Positions 30,131-41,949 of a stretch of DNA of 64,000 nt are shown here, one piece after another; positions within the stretch are counted from its first letter, which is position 1; every line of letters starts with the position of its first letter. The DNA comes from Elephas maximus indicus (lineage: Eukaryota; Chordata; Mammalia; Proboscidea; Elephantidae), in NCBI RefSeq assembly GCF_024166365.1, contig NC_064827.1:55084635-55148634 (forward strand), written 5' to 3'. A program made the position numbers and the translations under genes. The notes below the pieces were generated by a model that had not been told where the DNA came from, made no database searches, and was given only the letters and a program-made list of their open reading frames with translations.

Positions 30131-31075
30131 TTAGATTGTGCTTTAGATGAAGGTTTACAGAGCAAATTGACTTCTCATTAAACAATATATGTATTGTTTT
30201 GTGACATTGGTTGCCAACCCCACGACTTTCAGCACTCCCCCCTTCTCGACCTTGGGTTCCCCATTACCAGCTTTCCTCTCCCCTCCTGCCATCTCCTCCT
30301 TGCCCCTGGGCTGGTGTGCCCATTTAGTCTTGTTTTATGTGCCTGTCTAATATTTGGCTGAGGAGTTAACCTCAGTAGTGACTTCAGTACTGAGTTAAAA
30401 GGGTGTCCAGGGGCCATACTTGTGGGGTTTCTCCAGTCTCTGTCAGACCAGTAAGTCTGGCCTTTTTTTGTGAGTTAGAATTTCGTTCTACATTTTTTTC
30501 CAGCTCTGTCTGGGACCCTTTATTGTGATCCCTGTCAGAGCAGCCAGTGGTGGTAGCCAGGCACCATCTAGTTGTACTGGACTCAGTCTGGTGGTAGTTG
30601 TGGTCCATTAGTCTTTTGGACTAATCTTTCCTTTATATCTTTGGTTTTCTTCATTCTCCCTTGCTCCAGATGGGTTGGGACCAGTGAAGTATCTTAGATG
30701 GCCACTCACAAGCTTTTAAGACCCTAGATGCTACTCACCAAAGAATGTAGAATATTTTCTTTGTAAACTATGTTATGCCAGTTGAGCTAGATGTCCCCTG
30801 AGACCGTAGTCCCCAACCCTCAGCCCAGTAATTAGGTCCCTCAGGGAGTTTGGATGTGTCCATGACCTTGCCTTGGTCAAGTTGTGCTGACTTCCCCATT
30901 ATTGTGTAATGTCTTACCCTTCACCAAAGTTACCATTTATCTGTTGTCTAGTTAGTGTTTTTCCTTCCCCTCCTCTCCCCTCTCCGTAACCACCAAAGAT
31001 TGTTTCTGTGTGTAAACCTTTTCATGAGTTTTTGTAACAGTGGTCTCATACAGTATTTGTCCTTTTATGATTGAC
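30131..31075 (-). mobile_element. elephant-type L1 3' end, 5'-truncated, antisense
   Basis: The same order of landmarks is seen in the 3' UTR of the large L1 at 47.4-48.4 kb: cagaccagtaagtctggcct, aggcaccatctagttgtact, ttcttcattctcccttgctc, ttagatggccactcacaagc. Approximate duplications tcaaaaatgtcttttt (30115-30130) and tcaaaagtgtgttttt (31076-31091) flank it. No coding part remains beyond the very end of ORF2. Confidence 0.85.
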
Positions 31076-31282
31076 TCAAAAGTGTGTTTTTATCATTGGT
31101 GGTTCAAAGCAGCATCCAGATAAAGTCCACACGTTGCATTTGGTTATGTCTCTTCAGTCTCTTACAGTAGCCTCCCCCCTTTCTTAAAGTCATTGATTTT
31201 TTTAGAGAAAGTAGATAATTTGTAGAATATCCCACATTCTGAATTTAGCTGTTTTTTCCCTCATGGTGTCTTTTAACTTGCT

Positions 31283-31441
31283 TTAAAAAATCCACTGCCG
31301 TTGAGTTGATTCCGACTCATAGCGACCAGATAGGACAGAGTAAAACAGCCCCATAGAGTTTCCAAGGAGTGCCTGGCGGATTTGAACTGCCAACCTCTTG
31401 GTTAGCAGCCGTGGCACTTAACCGCTACGCTACCAGGCTTT
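31283..31441 (-). mobile_element. AfroSINE, short form, antisense
   Basis: Tail tgccgttgagttgattccga, then ggagtgcctggcggatttga, then the head taaccgctacgctaccaggc. The middle block is absent. Confidence 0.88.
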
Positions 31442-32279
31442 TCTATACCTTGTATAATTAGATTTAGAATTTTGGTCAATTTGGTTCAATTTTTTAGGCA
31501 CAAATCCTTCACAGGTGGTGTACTGTATATTGCATCACATCAGAAAATACATAATGTGTGGGTTGTCCCAGACTTAATGATAGTAAAGTTGATCAGTGAG
31601 TCCAGTTGGTACCAGCCCAATTTCTTCATTATAAATTTCCCTATCAGCGTTTCACCTTGATTTTACAATCTATTGATAATTGCTGCCCTTTCTGTTATTT
31701 CAGTAGCAGTTGCAAAATGGGATTGATCTATCATTCTTCCTGCATTTATTAGCTGGAATTCTCATTGGCATTTTTGCCACCCTGAAATAAACTCATACAG
31801 GAAAGTCAGGATAAATGCTTGATGTTTTCTTCCTTTATTACATTTTGGAATGAGTTGTTGCACTGGCAGCCTTCAGTCATAACCAGTGAGCTTATTTAAG
31901 GGATCATTCTGAACTCAAGAATTTCTATATATTTGATGTGTTTCAATTACTAGCAGTAATTTGTTTTGATGCTCAAATTTTTGCATCTTAGATCCTTCAA
32001 GTTAGCACCTGTGTCCAATGACCCCATTATTTGAAAACTTCCTTGTTTTCTGGTGTTACCATCTTTTTGAGTAACCTGTTTCTGAATACATCAGATAAGA
32101 GGACTTCTACAGAATAAGCTTATAAGTACACAGAAAATTTCTGGAAGGAAAAACAGGAAGGTGATAAGTGATAATCTATGGGAAGTGAGAAAAAGACTTT
32201 AAAAAATACTTTTCCTTTTTGTATTGATAGAATTTGTTAAGGTATAAAAAAATTATGTAAGGGCGTTGACTTAGTTAAC

Positions 32280-32765
32280 TAGTACTGTTACAACAAATAC
32301 TGCAAGTGTATGGCTTTAACAAAGAAATTTATTCTCTCAAAGTCTAGTAGGTTACAAGTCCAAATTCAGGGTGTCAGCTCCAGGGAATGGCTCTGGAGAA
32401 AGGTCCTTGTCTTCAGTCTTCCCCTGGTTGAAGAGCTTCTCAGGCGCAGGGACCCTGGGTCCAAAGGACACGCTCTGCTCCTGGTGCTGCTTTCTTGGTG
32501 GTGTGAGGTCCCCAACTCTCTGCTTCTTTCCCTTTCATCTCTTGAGAGATACAATGTGGTACAGCCCACATCCCAGGGAAACTCCCTTTACCTTGGATCA
32601 GGAGGTGACCTGAGTAAGGGTGGTGTTACAATCCTACCCTAATCCTCTCAACATAAAATCACAATCACAAAATAGGGATAACCATACAATACTGGGAATC
32701 ATGGCCTAACCCAAGTTGATACACATATTTGGGGCGGAGGAGCATAGCTCAATCCATGACAGGCG
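32280..32765. mobile_element. LTR-like interspersed repeat, family unnamed
   Basis: gtatggctttaacaaagaaa, ttattctctcaaagtctagt, gggaccctgggtccaaagga, gtgttacaatcctaccctaa and gggaatcatggcctaaccca form a pattern I know as high-copy in elephant DNA. Short ORFs crossing it are not genes. It ends about 0.5 kb before the FKTN CpG island. Confidence 0.5.
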
Positions 32766-33289
32766 TATTTTCTATTTTTATTATGGGCTGATAATAGTAA
32801 TTTCTATAGAAAGAACTTAACATTACAGTAATTTTAGTGCCTTAGTGTTTTCAAAAATTCACAAAATTAATTCATATATGATCCTTAACAATATTCCTGT
32901 GGATTATACTGTTAAAAGAACCAGGTCCAGAGTTATAGAAGTGTGTAATTTCCAGACCTAAGCAGGAGCTTAACTGTCTGCTGGAGCTGTGGTGTGTCAT
33001 GCAGGCACCTAACCTCATGAGCAATACTGCATGCAGCTATTTCCTTAGCAAAAACTGTCCCACTCTATGCTGCATCTCAAACGATGGTACCCAAACCAGA
33101 ATTCAGGGAGTTACTCTGAATCCCTCTCTGCCTAGGTCTGGTACTAAAAAAATTATTTGTTATCTGAAATTCATATTTGATGTCCTGTATTTTATCTGGG
33201 AAACACGCTTTGGGAAACAGCTCAGCTGGTGCCTCTCCATTCCACCGTCCACTTCGGCGAGAGGTTTATCTTAAAATTTCAGGTTGCAT

Positions 33290-33800
33290 CCATGCGCTGC
33301 TGTAGTTGCTGCCGAAACAGAGATGAAAGGGGCTTTGTTTGGCTCAGTGGCTGTATTCCAAAAGAGAGGATGGTGAGGAACTGGCCGGTCCCTGACTCCT
33401 GACGCTCAGATTTGGGCCGTGGGAACGTACCTGACGGTAACCAGGCTTGTAGCCACGGCTCCGCACTTGACGGCCCCTTTTGCAGCGCGTGCCGTAAAGC
33501 GAGGTTGCCTACGCTGCGGCTCTGTAAGGTGCGGCGTAGGCGGCTCCGCCTGGTCGCTGGTGATGGGCGGGCGCTGCATCCGACGGTCCTCTGTGGCTAG
33601 GGTGACTTCACTGGGCTTCTCTCAGCGTTCCGGCTACCTGCCCACCCTGTCGGCGGGGAGGCGGCCCATGGACTGAGCGCGCTCCGGGCAGGGTATCCTT
33701 CAGTGAGCCAGTCCTCGAGCATCTCTTGGTAGACGACCGCTCGGCCAAGCCTCACCGCGCTCCTGGGGATATCAGCAGGTAAAATTCCCGCAGTGGGACA
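33290..33800 (+). promoter_or_regulatory. FKTN: CpG island and probable FKTN promoter
   Basis: This is the only CpG-dense non-repeat stretch in the window, for example gcagcgcgtgccgtaaagcg and tgcggcgtaggcggctccgc. A GC box gggcggg is at 33565-33571. No TATA box is evident. It lies between the end of FSD1L and the first FKTN coding exon on the correct side, as expected for a housekeeping-type promoter. Confidence 0.75.
33500..33778 (+). other. FKTN: candidate FKTN non-coding exon 1 (start uncertain)
   Basis: A good donor, atcagcag|gtaaaa, ends the CpG-rich stretch at 33778. The transcription start is not defined by the sequence, so the left edge is a placeholder. The exon would be entirely 5' UTR and splice to 41950. 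Another donor-like site, ctgtaag|gtgcgg near 33529, is possible. Confidence 0.4.
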
Positions 33801-35083
33801 GGTTCCGTTTTGGAGGGCGATCAAACCCCTTGTAAGAGGAGGGTTGAGCTAGTGACGTTTGAGCGGGGTCATGAGAGATGTCTTGGAATTTGGAGAGAGG
33901 GTTTCAGATTTCGGAACCAACGCGCGCAAAGATACAGAGAAACATAAAGTTGGGCAGCACCGGAGAGCTAATGTTGGGCCCCAATTGGGAAGGACCTTGT
34001 GGAGTAACTCCATGGCAGTGGGGAGCTAGAACAGATTTATGGAGAGTGGGTAGCTTGATTACCCATCCCTTCCTCTCTAATGCACCTGCTGGGTTCAACT
34101 CTTAGTTCGTTTGGAGGAGTATTTACTGGGGCCCCCTTGCGTGCTTATTAATAGGGGGGACGCTGCTAGGCATTCTAAATAAAGTTGCACATGGCTTTGG
34201 CATCTACCCTTTGTTTGCATTACCGACTGGAGGATGTCGGGAGGACAGGATATGTGCAGAGGTGATTGTTAAAAGCTTTGGATAAGAGTCGGTTGAACTG
34301 GGCTTCTATTTCACCGTCATCAATTTCTCAGGCAATAGGAGTCAATTCTTTTTGGACCTCGGTTTCCTCAGGTCTTATAAGAGGACTTACATAATATCTC
34401 AGGTTCTTCCTACCGTTGAAAATGGCAGGTTTCTGAATAATCAAACAAATATCAAAGTGAATGATAGAGCGGTGCATTAGGAATTAGGAAAAGACAGACG
34501 CTGGTTCTGCAATTGAGCTGGACTCTTAGGATGGATAGGGTTTGAATCATCAGGAACCATCTCTTTTAAGCATCATGGATAAAGATATAAAAGACAGGAA
34601 TAGACATTCATGTTTTAGAGTCTTTGTGGAGATAGATTTAGTGAGGGTAGAGGATTCGAGAAGGATGGCATTGGATGACGAATGCCAAGAGGAAAGAAAG
34701 TGGAGTACGTTCTGAATGGGGAGAAGGAAAGAATGAGAGAAATGTCAAGAGACCAATCCACAGGACTTGATTTCTTGGATCTAGGTGATTGATGTTTTGA
34801 GCCTGGGTTTCAAAAAAGTGAATGTAATTGCTGTGGACAGAAATGAAGTTTTTGGCAGAATTCCAGCATGGAGTAATGTTTTGGTAGTCAGATGATTCAG
34901 AGTGTAGCTCTGATGTTGTCAGTAACTAGCTTCTTGGGCTGTCACTGAATTCTTCTGAATCCTTCTCTCCTCTGTAAAGTGATATTGTTGGACTAGGTGG
35001 TCCCTCTTCTCTAAAACCTGTAAAACTTTGGTCTGTGAGGATGGAGAGCTGCTTTTTTAGGGGAGGGGATAGTTGAGGGAGAA

Positions 35084-35537
35084 TTGTTGTTACTGTTGTT
35101 AGGTGCCATCTAGTGTAGTGGGTTCCGACTCATAGCAAGTGAAGGAAACACTGCCTGGTCCTGCACTATCCTCACAATCATTGCTGTGTTTGAGCCCATT
35201 GTTGCAGCCTGTGTGTCATTCCATCTTGTTGAGGGACTCCCTCTTTTTTGCTGACCTTCTACCGAGCATGATGTCCTTCCCCAGGGACTAGGCCCTCCTG
35301 ATAACATGTCCAAATTACATGAGATGAAGTCTTGCTATCCTCGCTTGTAAGGAGTATTCTGGCTGTACTTTTTCCAAGACAGATTTGCTTGTTCTTCTGA
35401 CAGTCCATGGTATAGTGAATATTCTCCACCAACACCATAATTCAAAGGCATCAATTCTTCTTCGGTCTTCCTTATTCATTGTCCACTTTTCGCATGATAC
35501 CATGGCTTAGATCAGGCGCACCTTAGTCCTCAAAGTG
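35084..35537 (-). mobile_element. RTE-type LINE, 3' part, antisense
   Basis: The minus strand reads NKEDRRRIDAFELWCWWRIF and TIPWTVRRTSKSVLEKVQPE, then a GQQKRGSPSTRWNDTQAATM segment in another frame: the RTE 3' ORF end. Approximate 10-bp duplications tgagggagaa (35074-35083) and tgagggaaaa (35536-35545) suggest the insertion limits. Frameshifted and inactive. Confidence 0.8.
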
Positions 35538-36289
35538 AGGGAAAATAAAATTCTTAATTTTGAACATGTTAAATTTGAGATGCAGGAAATACAGTTGGAA
35601 ATATAGGTAGATATAGTGCATAGATTAGAATTTAAATAATCAGGTTTTTTTTAGAGTGGTAATTGAAATCTTGAGAATGGATTTGCTTTGAAGGAGAGAT
35701 TGAACAGAAGGTAGTATAGGATGTGCCCATAGATAGGAGGCTCAAGAAAATTGTGAAGGAAACATGCAGATCTTAGACCTAAGAGGAAGGACTCCTTTAA
35801 AAAAAAGTATTATTTATAGTCATAGTAGGTTCTTGGAGGTGAACATTATGATTGAAATAATTTAACTGTATTTACATCAAATATCAAGTACCTACTTCTG
35901 AGAACTCTGCAGCCTATAAATAATTCAAATAAATATGGTCTCCACTAATTCTCTATCTGGAATTAAAATCATTTGTGTATTTATTTATTCAACAAATATT
36001 TTTGTGTTTCAGGGATGTAATGATGAACAAGATAGATGTCTTTCATAGTCCCTTCGTGTAAAATCCTTAGCTTTTAGCGAACGTGGCAGTAATTAAGGTG
36101 CACCTCATCTGTTTTTCTCGGGATGAGATAGCTTTATTGTCTATCAAAATAATATATGCTCATTATAAAAATATTGGGACAATATAGAAAGACTACAAAA
36201 ATAGTAGTACAAATATACAATACTATAGAAATGCAAGGGAGGGGGATTGTAATTTGAGAGCAAAGGGAATTAGTAGTAGATCTTTAAGA

Positions 36290-36545
36290 TGACTACTATT
36301 AATTATTGCTAGCATTTATTGAATACTTACCCTGTTCTAGGCACTTGTTCAGTGCTTTGTGTGCTTTAGTTTGTTCAACCCTCAGAACAGCCCTGTGAGT
36401 CAGATACAATACGTAGATACATTTTAAAGAGGAGTACCTTTAGGCATAGAGAGATTAACTGACCTACCCAAAGTCATACAGGCTGGAAGTGGCAGAGCAG
36501 GATTTGAATTTAGCAGTGTGTCTCCAGAGCCTGTACTCTTAACTA
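36290..36545 (+). mobile_element. MIR SINE
   Basis: Nearly full MIR pattern: attgctagcatttattgaat, ctaggcacttgttcagtgct, aacagccctgtgagtcagat, aaagtcatacaggctggaag, then gcagagcaggatttgaattt. An ancient mammalian tRNA-derived SINE. Confidence 0.8.
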
Positions 36546-36667
36546 CTTAGTAGGCAGTGATGGAGGGAAAAACAATGTATTTAGAAGGAATAGCATAGCC
36601 AAAGGTACCAAGGTGAGATAGCACTTTATCAGTGGGTTTACACAGGAAATACTGGTAAATAAGCCAT

Positions 36668-37034
36668 GTTGTTGTTGTTAGGTGCTGTCGAGTTGGTTCC
36701 AACTCATAGTAACCCTGTGTACAACAGAATGAGATATTGCCTGGTCCTGCACCATCCTCACAATTGTTGGTATGTTTGAGCCCATCGTTGCGGCCACTGT
36801 GTCAGACCATCTCATTGAGGATCTTCCTCTCTTTCGCTGACCCTCTGCTTTACCAAGTATGATATCCTTCTCCAGGGACTGATCCTTCCTGATAACATAT
36901 CCAAAGCACATGAGACAAAGTCTTGCCATCCTCACTTCTAAAGAGCATTCTGGCTGTGCTTCTTCCAAGACAGATTTGTTTGTTCTTCTAGCAGTCCATG
37001 GTATATTCGGTATTCTTTGCCAACACCATATTTA
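36668..37034 (-). mobile_element. RTE-type LINE, 3' part, antisense
   Basis: The minus strand has an open 96-codon stretch containing EEAQPECSLEVRMARLCLMC, RKDQSLEKDIILGKAEGQRK and RGRSSMRWSDTVAATMGSNI. Duplications aaataagccat (36657-36667) and aaattagccat (37035-37045) flank it. It starts with the gttgttgttgtt run, the reverse complement of the element's simple 3' tail. Confidence 0.88.
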
Positions 37035-37433
37035 AAATTAGCCATAGAAGGTCTTAAAGCAAGGGCAAGTGACTTTTAAAGTGGTACTTTAGAAATAGTT
37101 TAGCTTTGGTCCCTAAAATGATTTTTTTGAGGAAAGACTGGTGGTATTCATGCAGGAAGCTTTCTGTATAGGCAGAGGGTAATAGGCTTTTGATTTAGGC
37201 TAACTATACTGGAAATGGGAAAGAAGTGGCTATTTTTAGAGGCACTGGGAAGAATATACACTATTTGTCGATTCATTAGATGTGAAGTTAGAACCACAAA
37301 ATATATTTTATTTTGAACATGAATAATTGAGGAAATAGGGATACCAACAACAGAAATAGATGAACAAGTCATATAAGAAATCAGATTTCAAGGTGGATAG
37401 CGATTTGTTTTAGGTACTGGTGGACTGTTGAAG

Positions 37434-37625
37434 GAGTCCCTGGGTGGAGCAAATGGTTAATGTGCTTACAAGGGTGGAGATTCAAGTCTATCCAGAGACT
37501 CCTCGGAAGAAAACCCTGGCTTCTAAAAAATTGGCTGTTGAAAACCCTGTGGAGCACAGTTCTACTCTGAGACGCATGGGGTCACCATGAGTTTGAATCA
37601 ACTCAACAGTGACTGGTTTGTTTTT
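37434..37625 (+). mobile_element. AfroSINE-related element, divergent subfamily
   Basis: Head aaggagtccctgggtggagc and aaatggttaatgtgcttaca, body ttgaaaaccctgtggagcac, tail gggtcaccatgagtttgaat. Its middle differs from both the long and the short AfroSINE copies and resembles the copy at 41449-41655. Confidence 0.75.
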
Positions 37626-37687
37626 TCTTTTAGGGAACCATTGAAAGTTTTTGATTATGGGAGTAACTTGATTCTTCTGTCAACAAG

Positions 37688-38228
37688 TGTGATCATTAAG
37701 GTTGTGTGTCAACTTGGCTTGGCCATGATTCTCAGTGGTTTGGCAGTTATGATGTCGTTTGGCAGTCATATGATGATATGATCACTTCCATGATGAGATT
37801 TGATATAATGTGATCACCTCCATGACGGGATTTGCTGTGAGTAGCCAGTCAGCTGAAAGGGAGTTTCCTTGGGGATGTGGCCTGTATCAAATCTAAGTGG
37901 ACTTTCTGGCAAGGCTCATGGCCTTTTGCTTGCTCTGGCTTCTGTTTGTCTGACTTCCCGTTCTTGAGACTTGAGCTAGCAGCTTACCTGCTGTCATGTT
38001 TGCCGATCTTGGGATTCATAGGTCTTCACAGCCTGTGAGCAAGAGCCTTGTTGTCTGACCTGCAGATCTTGAGTTCGCCAGCCCCTGCAGCTACGTAAAT
38101 CAGGAGAAGCCTCTGTTGTAACCCACAGACTTGGGACATTCCAGCGTCTACAATCACATGAGCCATTTCCTTGATATATTTATACGCTTTATTGGTTTTG
38201 TTTCCCTAGAGAACCCAGCCTAAGACAG
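37688..38228 (+). mobile_element. MaLR-like solo LTR
   Basis: It opens with attaaggttgtgtgtcaact, tggcttggccatgattctca and gtggtttggca. It ends with cacatgagccatttccttga and tttccctagagaacccagcc, then taagaca, the typical close of MLT1-type LTRs. No internal region is present. Confidence 0.6.
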
Positions 38229-40043
38229 TAAGATTATGGCTAGAGAGAAAATAGACACAGAGACATCAGTGAAAATTAGAACATTGGGCATGATTTGAGT
38301 CTAAATTAGAATATGACAGTGAAGGAAGAAGAGTGAGTTGCTGCCAGAGGTATTTCAGAGGTAAAATCAGGAAGCCTTGGGCTCTTTTTTTAAGTATCAC
38401 ATTATTGATTTTTAAGTGGTAACTTAATTCCTACTGAAGAGATACTACTAGCAAAAAGAAACATTTTGAAGGCCAGTAATTGTCCTTAGCAGTTGAATTG
38501 CCTCAGAATTTATAGAAAATAAAGTAAAATTATATATCATCTTGTTAATAAAAATGTAATTAAGTGTTTGATGACATATTTTGAAGATTTATTTCATGTT
38601 AGAATTGTAGAGTAGAGGTAAGTGTCCAAGAGAAAACATGATATTAATTTGGACTTAATGTTTCTAAGGCCTTTTGTGCTTTTTTTCCCTATTTATTAAT
38701 TTAGAGTTAGAAGAGGCTGGGCGGTAGCACAATCTCAATACTACTTTATGTTTCACTAGGAATCAGCATATGGTAACTTGATGTACTAATTAATACAAGT
38801 GCGAGAAAGTGAGCCTGAAATTGAAAATGAAAGGTGTTGTTCTTGTTATCTTATGGCCTGGCATTATCAGAATGTTTGATTTTTTTTTTTTATCATAGCA
38901 GGTTTTAGCAGGCAGCAAAAACAAATACAATCATCAGTGTTGTTTCATGTTACTAGTTGTCACAGTTTTAGGAAGTAGAAAATAATCATGATCTATTTAG
39001 TTATCCTTGTTTTATATACATAATCTGTAGTTCAGGTAGATTATTCACACCACTGTTGATATCATTTCTCTTTCGTGGTTTATTGGTCTTATATAATTTC
39101 TTATAGAACTTGCTTTTTATAGGCTACAGTTCTAGAAGCTTAGTGCAATTGTTTTAAAACCTCAAACCAAGACTTATGATTTTTAAGATGGCAAAGTAAA
39201 GACATTTGTATCCTCTTCTATCTGAAATTACCCCGAAACATCAAGGAAAATGAGAGACAGAGATATAATTACATCCTTGATGAGACTAGAAGACCTATAC
39301 TCCCAAATCAAAATTGTTGAGAAATAGTTGCCAAATGTAAGCAGGAAGAGCTGGAAAGAGAATGCTGATAGAAGGAATTCTCAGAGCTGACAAAGCAAAG
39401 AGAGATAGGTCTTTTATTTACAGTGGGATCAGGATGCATAGGAAGTCAGCGAGAGCTTCCTTGAACTGTTTGGCAACCTTAACTAGCAAGGAAGAAAGAA
39501 TGCATGAGGAAGCACACAGATAGATATACCATCTTTTCAGGAAGTTCTCTCTTTGTAAGACAAGATAGATTGTGAGTAGCCTTCTGTTGCCTATCTCCAA
39601 CACTGGGAAGAAGTACATAATGGCTAAACAACTTGCTCTTGCATGTTCTCACACGAGCTCTTGCTCTCTTACACATACAGTTGTACAAACACTATTATAA
39701 AGCCTCTTCGTATATTCCACTCTAGAACAGAGCTTTGTTTCTTCCTTGCACAGTCCTCTTGCAAATAACTGATCCAGAGGGGGCTCAGGTCATTCAATTC
39801 ACAGATGAATAATAAAAAGGAAATGAGCACGGTATCTGCACAAAAATACAACAAAAAGGAGAGAAGAAACAGGAAAAAATAGGAAAAGAGAACCCTTGAG
39901 AAAACTGCTATGACCCCTAAAATTTAATGAAAAAATCACTTCTCTAAAATAAGAGACAAAGTTAATTGGCTCAAGAGCTAGGAAGAAATGGTAAGACAAC
40001 AGAATATGGTGAATCACAACCTGGCAGAGCTCAGGAAAGAAAA

Positions 40044-40193
40044 AAAAAACCTGTTGTCAAGTTGATTCTGACTCATAGCAACCTTATAGGACAGGGTAGA
40101 ACTGCTCCATAGGGTTTCCAGGGTTTCAAACCCAACCTTTTGGTTAGCAGCCATAGCGTACCGTAGCTTTTAACCACTGCACCACCTAGCTCC
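40044..40193 (-). mobile_element. AfroSINE, short form, antisense
   Basis: Tail gttgtcaagttgattctgac through ccaaccttttggttagcagc to the head taaccactgcaccacctagc. A 12-bp perfect duplication caggaaagaaaa is at 40032-40043 and 40194-40205. Confidence 0.9.
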
Positions 40194-41344
40194 CAGGAAA
40201 GAAAAGGAACAAAAAAATCTGAGAAAGGGCCACACTGGAAGCAAAAAGGAGAATTAACATTGTTGAAAACTCAGCATAGGACATGGATGATAAAAAAAAA
40301 AATAGGCTCTTAAAAGCTGAACAAAGTGAAGTGGAAATGAATGGAGATACAACACATGCTTACTTGTGGTTCTGGAAATAGAGAATTCAGCATTAGAACT
40401 GGAAAACATTCAAACATATAACTTAAGAAAACTTTCCACAAAGGCAAGAAATCTTGATTGTACAGATTTAAAGAGCATACTGTGACTGAGGAAAAACTGA
40501 TATATAATCGTCAATATCAATGTATAACCTAGTTAGAAGAAAAATGGATTTCAGGGGTGAGGAATGAGTCCTTTGCTCAACCCATTGAAAAGATAAACTT
40601 ACTTATAGGGGAGTGGAGGGAATCAGATATTGTCAAGGGAATAAGTAGCCTTACAGAACAATGGTACAAAGCCTCTAAGTCATCAGCGAAAGAAAGTATG
40701 ACCTCAGAGCCAAACGGTCAATGGTTAACCATTTTTGGACAATGCAAGAAGTCAAATACCTATAAGTTTATTTTGAATGAGCTACAAGAAGATGAGTATC
40801 GGTTGTCTAGTAGATGAATAGAGATGATACAGCGAAAGGATTGACAGTGAGCATTGATTCCATTTACTTGTAGAAATAAGACCGAAACAACTATGGAATT
40901 CATGTTACAGAATAGAACAGAAACTCTAATAAGGTAAAAATAGCTAATAACAGTTAGGATTAAAAAAGGAAAGAAGCTAGGAGGCAGTATAAATTTGCTG
41001 ATTTTCTCTTGTTTTATAGCTGGAGAACAAAAAGATACATAAAGCTTAAAAATGAAGTAGTAGAGATGTTCGTATATTTAAAGGAATGAGATAAACACTT
41101 AAAGAACTATGTATAACACATTTAATCAGAGGTAGAAATTGAACTATATTAGATTTTTTATCCTAAAGAAATAATCAGAGACCAAAAATCACAGCATTCT
41201 TATCACAGCATTCTTTACTATTGCAAAAAAAGAAAACATACGTGGAATATATATAAAAATGGAATACTTCCTAGATCACAAAGGAAATTTCCACATCAAA
41301 GAGTTATCAAACAGACCATGTTGCCTGACTAAAAACTTTCTCAG

Positions 41345-41715
41345 TTTCTTTTGTGGGAGTGATTCTCAAAGTATGGTCTCTAGATCTGTAGCATCAGCAT
41401 CCCTTGGGAACTTTTCAGAAATGAAATTCAGGGGTCCTACCTCAGACCTAGGAGTCCTTGAGTGGCTCGAACAGTTAAATGCTCGGCTACTAACTAAAAG
41501 GTTGGCATTTGAAATGCATGCAGAGGCACCTTGGAAGAAAGGCCTTGTGACCTGCTTCTGAAAGGTCACAGCCTTGAAAATCTTACAGAGCACAGTTCTC
41601 CTCTGTGCACATGGGGTCACTATATGTCTGAATAGACTTCGTGACAACTGGTTTACTCCAAACCTACTGAATCAAACTCTGGGGGTAAAGCCCTGATCTC
41701 TATTGGTTTGTTTTT
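41345..41715 (-). mobile_element. MER5A-like transposon split by a SINE
   Basis: gattctcaaagtatggtctc, atcagcatcccttgggaact and caggggtcctacctcagacc, then after the SINE tactgaatcaaactctgggg: the reverse complement of the MER5A pattern. The interruption is the AfroSINE-related copy at 41449-41655. Confidence 0.65.
41449..41655 (+). mobile_element. AfroSINE-related element, divergent subfamily
   Basis: Head taggagtccttgagtggctc, box B-like ggttggcatttgaaatgcat, body tcacagccttgaaaatctta, tail ggggtcactatatgtctgaa. Same subfamily look as 37434-37625. Nested in a MER5A-like element. Confidence 0.75.
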
Positions 41716-41949
41716 TATAAATACCTCAGGTATGTCATTTATTTGGAATTGTTAAGAATGCCATTATAAACCTTTTCCTTATATCATCTTTGGTCTCATA
41801 TCTAATTATTTCATTAGGACAGAGAACTACTAAGTCAAAGAATATTTTATAGAACTTTAGATAACTTTTTCTTTGTTCTGTACTGTTTATTAGAGGTGAA
41901 AAATTACATATAGGTTTTTGTCTGTTCGGAAATATCTTTTTGTTCACAG

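Larger units (their letters stand above)
24011..33279. other. intergenic region between FSD1L and FKTN
   Basis: About 9 kb with no recognised gene. It holds AfroSINEs at 26551-26724, 28236-28393 and 31283-31441, a possible MIR on the minus strand (about 25700-25905), a hAT-like fragment (27195-27365), L1M-like pieces (27640-27870 and 28430-28600), an RTE copy (29033-29660), an elephant-type L1 3' end (30131-31075) and an LTR-like repeat (32280-32765). 24011-25690 shows only AT-rich DNA. Confidence 0.5.
33779..41949. other. FKTN first intron
   Basis: 8.2 kb. Holds two RTE copies (35084-35537 and 36668-37034), a MIR (36290-36545), AfroSINE-type elements (37434-37625, 40044-40193, 41449-41655), a MaLR-like LTR (37688-38228) and a split MER5A-like copy (41345-41715). 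38230-40030 and 40200-41200 are A-rich and recall old LINE/HAL1 sequence without a confident match. Additional untranslated exons cannot be excluded. Confidence 0.5.

Noticed and set aside
32310..32642. 110-codon + strand ORF
   Set aside because: Falls wholly in an LTR-like interspersed repeat; composition and context do not suggest a gene.
33412..33676. Short ORFs in the CpG island
   Set aside because: GC-rich DNA produces chance ORFs; the start of fukutin is clearly at 42032, so these would at most be non-coding exon sequence.
40557..40817. 86-codon + strand ORF
   Set aside because: No family recognised. It sits in A-rich, LINE/HAL1-like intronic sequence, has no splice partners I can see and no matching FKTN exon; left as repeat background.
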